A stretch of DNA of 64,000 nucleotides, from positions 1 to 64,000 of the forward strand of contig JBNMHO010000001.1 in the NCBI GenBank assembly GCA_050872785.1. The letters run 5' to 3'. Source of the DNA: UBA7862 sp050872785. Its GTDB lineage: Bacteria > Bacillota > Clostridia > Christensenellales > UBA1242. A program made the position numbers and the translations under genes. Below are positions 63,301 to 64,000 of this stretch, piece after piece. The notes beneath the pieces were generated by a model, which saw nothing but the letters and a program-made list of their open reading frames with translations, did no database searches and was not told where the DNA came from. How positions within the stretch are numbered: the stretch's first letter is position 1; each line of letters begins with the position of its first letter.

Positions 63301-64000
63301 GCTTGTAAACATAAAGGCATTTGCTTTGCAATTAAGTTCAAAGTAGTCGTCAGAGATTTTGCTTGAGCCAGTTGTTCTGCCGTCATGATAAACTGTATAA
63401 GGGGTTTTGATTTGCACGTCTTTGCCGCTTGTTATGTCAAAAACAGTGTAGGTCATGTCATATCTTGTTGCGTCATATGGTCTTGTGGTCAAAAGGAAAT
63501 TGACTTGTTCTTTTGCTTTGACTTTTGCATAAATATTTCTTGTGCCAATGGTGTAGTCGCCAATGCTGCTGTTTGAAGAAATATCCACAATTTCTGCGTC
63601 CATACTGACAACTGGATAATACACATTTACTTCAAGCGAGTAAGTTTGTCTTAAATTTGACGAACCAAGAGAGATTGCAACATTTTTGCCAACGCTTTGT
63701 GGGTCAAGAATAATTTTGCCGCCCTCAACTTTTGCCAAAACGACATTATCTCTAAGCGAAGAAACATAAACATTGCTTAATGTTGCGTCAAGTGGGAAAA
63801 CATTGAGTGTTAAGATTGCTATGTAATCTTTTGACAAGTCAAGGTCCAGTGAAGCCTTTGCGTTTTCAAAGATTACGTTTTGCCTGTCGTAAATAATGTA
63901 GTCCCCCGTTGTTTCGTCAATTTCTCTGCTTCTTAAAACAAGGTCATAGCCCGTTATTTCGCTTATGCCTTGAACAAGCGAAAGTTTTACGACACATTCT
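48337..64000 (-). CDS. Giant GLUG-repeat secreted/surface protein, 5' end beyond window
   Basis: One uninterrupted minus-strand frame of more than 5,200 codons runs from the stop at 48337 to the window edge. A TTG at 63837 is not the real start: the frame stays open to 64000 without a ribosome site or signal peptide, so the N-terminus is missing. Six modules begin with a strand such as STPQELAWLSLAVNSG, IDLSG and WIPIG, then many GGxxGxxxG turns (GGIAGLNFGEI, VGGLVGQM) typical of GLUG beta-solenoids of adhesins. Ig-like beta regions lie between modules 1 and 2 (57600-60300) and before module 1. The C-terminus (ITNYVKDAVCIFVTVVKK) has no LPxTG, membrane span or S-layer domain. It is likely exported and involved in adhesion or binding, but this is inference. 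Confidence 0.85.
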   Translation of the reverse strand, partial: ECVVKLSLVQGISEITGYDLVLRSREIDETTGDYIIYDRQNVIFENAKASLDLDLSKDYIAILTLNVFPLDATLSNVYVSSLRDNVVLAKVEGGKIILDPQSVGKNVAISLGSSNLRQTYSLEVNVYYPVVSMDAEIVDISSNSSIGDYTIGTRNIYAKVKAKEQVNFLLTTRPYDATRYDMTYTVFDITSGKDVQIKTPYTVYHDGRTTGSSKISDDYFELNCKANAFMFTSDLSNGKTYVVQFKLENLDGTTLEWTFTLSSYVPVEEIDINLSRIEVFDPQSVAYEQKLESGITFDPTNPPENVFGFDVKVNKTSGRTPTKTFEEKSYITIRIDGNIDSVYEVTNGTMTKTSGDNSVLKLLFEGVFGGKYWFELQDNTKNISTIQIEVKIVEFRQSHFARKNISVLKHEQVSDIYADGQTTLRLRDMDIDGDINIPLEIANEKAYNKTLVTQNVSVVTIGGKTMYVVAARGVASASIQNKTNMHATLTISPTGLAGRILIVVLPQDKIYSKAQYEIFSGEMREIELSKEDFTLGVFYVQNAGVYELANEYTEGRKYYAKVVDYSSLLNIWENALVIQLDVENGEDVPYSVSSVQDLLNISQNPTKRYVLTNNIRFDSSRTFSPIGGYFEVNITEEQFANGVYYIKNNLDKYVLQTAYRADQIYYAYGFGGELSGRYEVQDKTSATTHYEYYSIENVYLPSQICSKTFGLFETLHGKVSDIDIKFVFAQPNIANEITFGGIAGINFGEILECTASFSGAILRTNKQTVFGGIAGVNFGKIELSEKQSSSRSLTGDVTIISMGKELLSVGGIAGLNFGEIVGSFARGNADSVSFGDSAYDSNINITVQISGNENALNNININNIPSRIVKMFENFIVGGEDENTSFFIPQSYANISALFAMDRDYSLENAGDGILSGVGGAVGTNFGKISNLSVQGNVSAEDCDFVGGIAGLAVTNEKYNSKITDLNDNYSLSYSYTSSHVLGHHYVGGVVGAARGFLKSSEVVVENVFDIPVGIYDVGAENYVSDEHSRNFVVGKGEVGGFAGKLVGVNAQYLSVTSYHDEYVSQGTTWLANQDNYDVVANETSTGFNLNEINDGLAGGFAGSSDHAKFFACGANVNLWAPSSIASFIFSYMSNEGEYNVANIFGKGVVNASGSSRTWGSLGAGVNFGNNTLSFSKVIDKAGKSTYFVGNTSYSETQFAEQINTKFESSLTQLPWKAEKDTSGNVVGLPMLYISYDVKVGETTVTKSEPLFVLGPVTVNVVTRDNLSSDEGWKYVKLDDKTLMLFFATDEQNSVSSSILTTLNTTKLLELLDITVSPSGAKANKLIVQSSSDLLEVSGENIIVKSIGKEGSETVTLTISSMLSSQNSTYNAKVQIILCYGLSDVNIYANTSFTAPLSENLGIDLLLSETQTVYANPEFVVEVLGEEVNLRAMDNVGLRFEVASDDINPIIENLNGTATSIGNIFTIGSKQWSSVVSNGKIEKYYVNIDATFASFIPLLAIPDGAKLNIKCVPYIYQVVDGERKNFLLEEHSTNFYLSITHGATSIALSNNTQPNFVMNQLQTLSFTIGMATDSVDDKIILDNLLGLSADLGINVGEYQYEFVDEVGKVEIVGPTETRGKTGLRKISQSFTVWFKDKLAGIKQDKNYVFKFHSSINASVGVSVNVKIIGENEVKSVYTNVYADYDDFPQKSSGGYIYSGLADSPAVLGVEVYPYVTNYSNVRLSYTSSTGDLLFMSPITLDLKNEHGKQFVDNASVAVIGADGKSLTVHKSVGQDTFLSNDNGVYSYARSYFFKLFTDSTVTEGTQFVIKIEIINEQGTVILTKEETVYTLRKPGITFSFDKSLLKDDNDTLYYLPINTKNELSVETINYSDNIKWSLSAVDERGNAYAKFSEIKEALEPTKENGKYYVQVLKYGEIFNTDLVGKTVTLRGEITNNKQTYSYEVKFVVTLFTVKNISVQNAENNSLKVKVATTTPLKLNVSAYYDDSVNAENSWYDDWYQNIGTKAGEREKDSLYKNLTNAGYEVKQYFVDYLNDFADSVAKVTTNNQGTISGVFKSEDGSQLVSGNKYLEETFGVEKFKDYFALYGLRANRTFNIIFDSQISYSAKNTLDSKSAGVPNVCDYLTESYDKIKQFTQTLDVMFVYATELRNAIPVSTADEFLSMQEGKDYRLVNDIVLENYTPLSTKIGSFDGNNKVIFIKSFSYNSSSTGSINLGLFEKIESDVEVSGEKKQIVIQNTTVYYTPNVTEEIFSNGDEITKILEPSLESLRISLPNASSVTFGGIASSNAGVITNANVLGGVKIEINSSDVVSGGTATSLVGGLVGTNEKTGYITNSSVGAKLFRSKAKQGEEKTYDGFDIYCYGKVGGFVGTNSGKIVASYFESGSIEHNSKEEGVGGFVQTNNGEILECYVQGRRSENDKDIRNTGSGIVSRAGIVGGFVYSNNGTISDCYSNIWLSSSGAIAGFVYVDSASSVISRSYSISYKKAGDNNTTAYPFAGPKTLLSTEVCINGVLNDCFFLNDRTKNDKWENTNFYTEGSSDPAKTPANKKAVELSTANFATHTYFTNYDLSLIYNSDGQYANDDKYSYVDGYTWVIIEGKPVLASTLVRTISQRDYLGKKKNYTGYTQIFALQSTSDWKSAKRDNDPSITDYTSSSSGKLLFSKQDNGDTVDFIYPAVETANGNFESLVITYQVVKDGGKTTYVNPVAEYGEDKRVLDIQEGSINDENPKDTNFRANDTITVTFDYENNFISNITYYTLDENNITYYYKGDVSGISFASGNQTNPVTIYDRDSLVYALTNTVSSDDNLDKYFRIICDIDLDGEFLSTSKANFTGVLQGNHMTIDNLSMSYNRWQADQVDKEAFGMFAKITADEKKDTIISNLKLGIVQIVSNVHPYVGALAGIVTGTSVKTDKKVLFNNISIAAADGGYAPVQGRNVVGGLAGYIGKNVIIKDITTDVSVISTFDASGDASEAVRLYLKENSNLSSCSYVGGVVGVFDATSVVDKATKKNYNASNVTVLSGNAFLGGVVGTAFGLLGTDTIANYVNVQVESNDTSFVKAQFYGGGIVGENRGILLSSSARNVDENDSTVSVGKSTLAQYDYFFNAAGTQTVAIGGLVGLNNGGLISNCIGAIDVRSSRTTIVGGAVGRQLAGGIENVIVSGSVMGDKIIGGLVGTFNDKEMIASPESSFSERVMMKDDNMHLALTGYNLAEGSQVICRISNCVAENNWLYEDYDKYVRKIDAITKVAVGGFVGLISTIDNTDENGRTYTWKDKIVFDGQSTYVAAISNGNSKRYLKAAYACETFDYAKEVSENEYTILCNIQGQQSVFPAEQQELYVSTQSSDISYTIKRIPFTTYSDKSSEGDEYKNIIYQIGQVGDKDFSQDSEFYDDIKILEISSSREDYRKKGGSFESGIWYHSNSTDKPVDYTWFAEHFGVVYERYEYYYASDKTIVTGIRKIVDYNNMGSEDKMVVAFGNTYDINFGADNYYTVSYKSMPESSKREIVNSETGKTEEEYPDTTKSKTTFCYIARPTISNFTFDRTFEYKSNNEVKNDIALYGGDESTGAIKKGVNSFESVGLLTDQSTFVLNGLKLFEIKDAGLTLWTEVQENSEYRLSDEMLGEWKGVDLPDGGKIVDITIHVAQAEVDKTWYVSKVILTYEYKGVVVEDNSSKATFLKQSQNPDNPLETTYSLISSAKKSAFKSFDSGYWIFANDFYSGVIPFESKYPQNIEYAETYVWEDFRTTGETGLITEIKTAEDLALFAYLVNSGNDYANQEVQLSADIDLSGKYWIPIGKDANHSFKGKFNGQGRTIKYISVDENSFANSEETKVEYAGLFGYLSGATISSLTLLGGETKGNCAGGLAGVAENSTFSGIANRNNVIGDSYAGGLVGQATNSTFIGCINYAEVKSSNNYNSQNVYVGGLVGQMISGEIKNAEGVETANNGTIQAQSTHNNNFTEHKISLYAGGIVGCAENVKISCDLKNYGNINITTNATNIWAGGLFGKLNTESCAGMFNKGKVSVVNSNRNTTDERSKMYVGGNVGEAITSMLQMSNEEDVTVVCDLVTRLDSYVGGIAGLLSGNLSESYNAKNISFTSKGGDAAYVAGLVGVMSCAEGSNVIAVSDCYNSGKVTTTCGGVGYIAGIVGLCEGETNHVAIKNTLSIGQVSTQSGEGTSFTGAITNFAQNTSLIYRPEKYIVDGVQKVLTFANFFLRGTAVMDGQTQDGLGGELPANYEEEKFAKGRISTTLKEESTYNPEGGKAIWNFGNGVDDATWEWKYATWYPTLANNSPNTIWTDSVEDMVQVGGDYVIDTPEQLANLALLSNSGTLDTKGKTFRLRNAIDLSNKLWIPIGTEEFPFEGTFEGGGYSVYNMTVDGTAVVLSGIKDLKLGGLFGVVRNSKIANLGVISPIVKNVNNAAGVVAKANNTLIQNVYTEIGEAKSCGIVGDLVAGGIVCNLENSLDTQSAKLGLHTSYNNVSVEANAKLTERTQCVGGLVANLKNSSVVNCYNGTNGLISIGSPSKPSETVMVVGSQENGELVNVFNICTNGGKELTATPALFEIVDGEMKKVDGEGVTPVFDNLTSSTSDGKKSTIWAKEYSLNPQGSKGELYPSLRGVGLEWKNTECDSLLSFSTQVDGYKSRVRAAADANDIMFAEEVLGAQELSSKDSSINQIYLISTPQELAWLSLAVNSGMRSAHCEFILTANIDLSGRFFTPIGQSEQTAFCGVFNFNGHTISGLTIDNLSYNYAGLFGWTSNAYIINGYVKDAFVKVESSTSTTNMFVGTVVGYANNTTIKNISVSTAVLAKNVGKVYVGGVAGYVSGTIQYKMENILSRPSTKTLAAGENYIDLSDYNSRIYEEDSTSGASKLKDISINIGGISLSERVFAGGIVGFMSNYNSEATLAGMSYCTNESNVVAMSVGSQPANVYGGGVAGYLANQMAIEACQNSGAIKTSSTLFDAVGGIVGYMFYGTMRNCYSTGYVESCLNSSIKGETSSGSVFSYIGGIVGISIGGTITHTISQSSTYQDVLTGKNIAVGGIIGYSRDKDNFSGDVSVMFDSAGNFGSAQNGIGLSDPAIDKNATVYSSDFTKFSINTADQTLFQPAYWSGSSSAIHLKSQKAYIALTSVFAANISLVEKDVSRSPLVYQEQGNTFRGLLADIDGNYSLEVAKDSEMEAITLTILKLDGTREVITQKTDFGTSESVTVEITNYVKDAVCIFVTVVKK
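48880..49992 (-). repeat. Giant protein module 6 (GLUG beta-solenoid)
   Basis: It begins IYLISTPQELAWLSLAVNSG, then ANIDLSGRFFTPIG and FNFNGHTISGL. GLUG turns include VGGVAGYVSG, AGGIVGFMSN, GGGVAGYLAN, VGGIVGYMFYG and IGGIVGISIGG. Limits are approximate. Confidence 0.75.
50400..51087 (-). repeat. Giant protein module 5
   Basis: It begins YVIDTPEQLANLALLSNSG, then AIDLSNKLWIPIGTEEFPF and GTFEGGGYSVYNM. GLUG turns are fewer (GGLFGVVRNSKI, VGGLVANLKNS). Limits are approximate. Confidence 0.7.
51480..52764 (-). repeat. Giant protein module 4
   Basis: It begins ITEIKTAEDLALFAYLVNSG, then ADIDLSGKYWIPIGKDANHS and GKFNGQGRTIKYI. GLUG turns include AGGLAGVAEN, AGGLVGQATN, VGGLVGQMISG and VGGIAGLLSGN. 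Limits are approximate. Confidence 0.72.
54230..55647 (-). repeat. Giant protein module 3
   Basis: It begins VTIYDRDSLVYALTNTVSS, then CDIDLDGEF and GVLQGNHMTIDNL. GLUG turns include VGGLAGYIGKN, VGGVVGVFD, LGGVVGTAFG, GGIVGENRG and IGGLVGLNNGG. Limits are approximate. Confidence 0.7.
56220..57549 (-). repeat. Giant protein module 2
   Basis: It begins IPVSTADEFLSMQEGKDYRL, then NDIVLENYTPLSTKIGSFDG. GLUG turns include GGIASSNAGVI, VGGLVGTNEKTG, VGGFVGTNSGKI and VGGFVYSNNGTI. It closes with YTWVIIEGKPVL. Limits are approximate. Confidence 0.7.
60310..62236 (-). repeat. Giant protein module 1
   Basis: It begins VSSVQDLLNISQNPTKRYVL, then NNIRFDSSRTFSPIGG. GLUG turns include GGIAGINFGEI, GGIAGVNFGKI, VGGIAGLNFGEI and VGGVVGAARGF. 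It closes with LPWKAEKDTSGNVVGLPML. Limits are approximate. Confidence 0.72.

Noticed and set aside
63790..63837. TTG at 63837 as the start of the giant protein
   Set aside because: The frame is open without interruption to position 64000, there is no ribosome site or signal sequence, and the sequence before it is of the same beta-rich kind.

Overview
The window is a chromosomal segment of a low-GC, probably spore-forming member of Bacillota (class Clostridia-like). The partial 16S rRNA has clostridial features. The genes include Spo0A, a SigH-type sigma factor, a SipL-like DUF3794/LysM protein, SpmA/SpmB, WhiA, Veg, RicT and Mini-RNase III. A genus cannot be named from sequence alone. Nearly all genes lie on the minus strand and are housekeeping genes. 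No phage, transposase, CRISPR array or tRNA gene was seen.

Layout. 1-853 is the 5' half of a 16S rRNA gene (minus) with a near-consensus promoter at 1039-1067. 1153-6667 holds a hypothetical gene, a plus-strand PHP phosphoesterase, and an operon running mrnC-rlmB-sigH-dnaX-ybaB. In that operon dnaX is split at a run of nine A residues so that gamma-like and tau-like products are expected. 6746-6870 is an unusual array of short hairpins. 6869-10992 carries sporulation and regulatory genes: SipL-like, Veg, an acidic zinc-ribbon protein, Spo0A, and a divergent XRE regulator. 11098-14102 holds a lipoprotein, a small ORF bounded by direct repeats, and a Cys-containing unknown. 14333-20488 has rsmA, tatD, spmAB (plus strand), the holB-ricT-trmN6 operon and greA. 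20774-30950 has a small conserved ORF, murB-whiA-dnaE-pfkA, an orphan solute-binding protein and uvrC. 31004-34411 has an ArsR regulator, a 58-residue hydrophobic/Cys peptide, trpS and an AI-2E-family permease. 34549-38876 is the str region (tuf, fusA, rpsG, rpsL), followed by two small ORFs and rpoC-rpoB (40444-47826). 48337-64000 is one open frame of more than 5,200 codons encoding a giant repeat-rich, probably secreted protein; it is still open at the window edge.

How the parts fit. The genes cover transcription (rpoBC, greA, sigH), translation (str genes, 16S, trpS), rRNA maturation (mrnC, rlmB, rsmA), replication and repair (dnaX, holB, dnaE, uvrC, ybaB), wall and division control (murB, whiA), glycolysis (pfkA) and sporulation. 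I found no obvious new defence or mobile system. The most notable signals are: the A9 slippage site in dnaX; four promoters whose -10 box ends exactly six bases before the start codon, so leaderless mRNAs are likely (one looks SigE-type, before spmA); a hairpin array with a constant TATCAT spacer; two 11-bp phased A-tract arrays; and the giant six-module protein.
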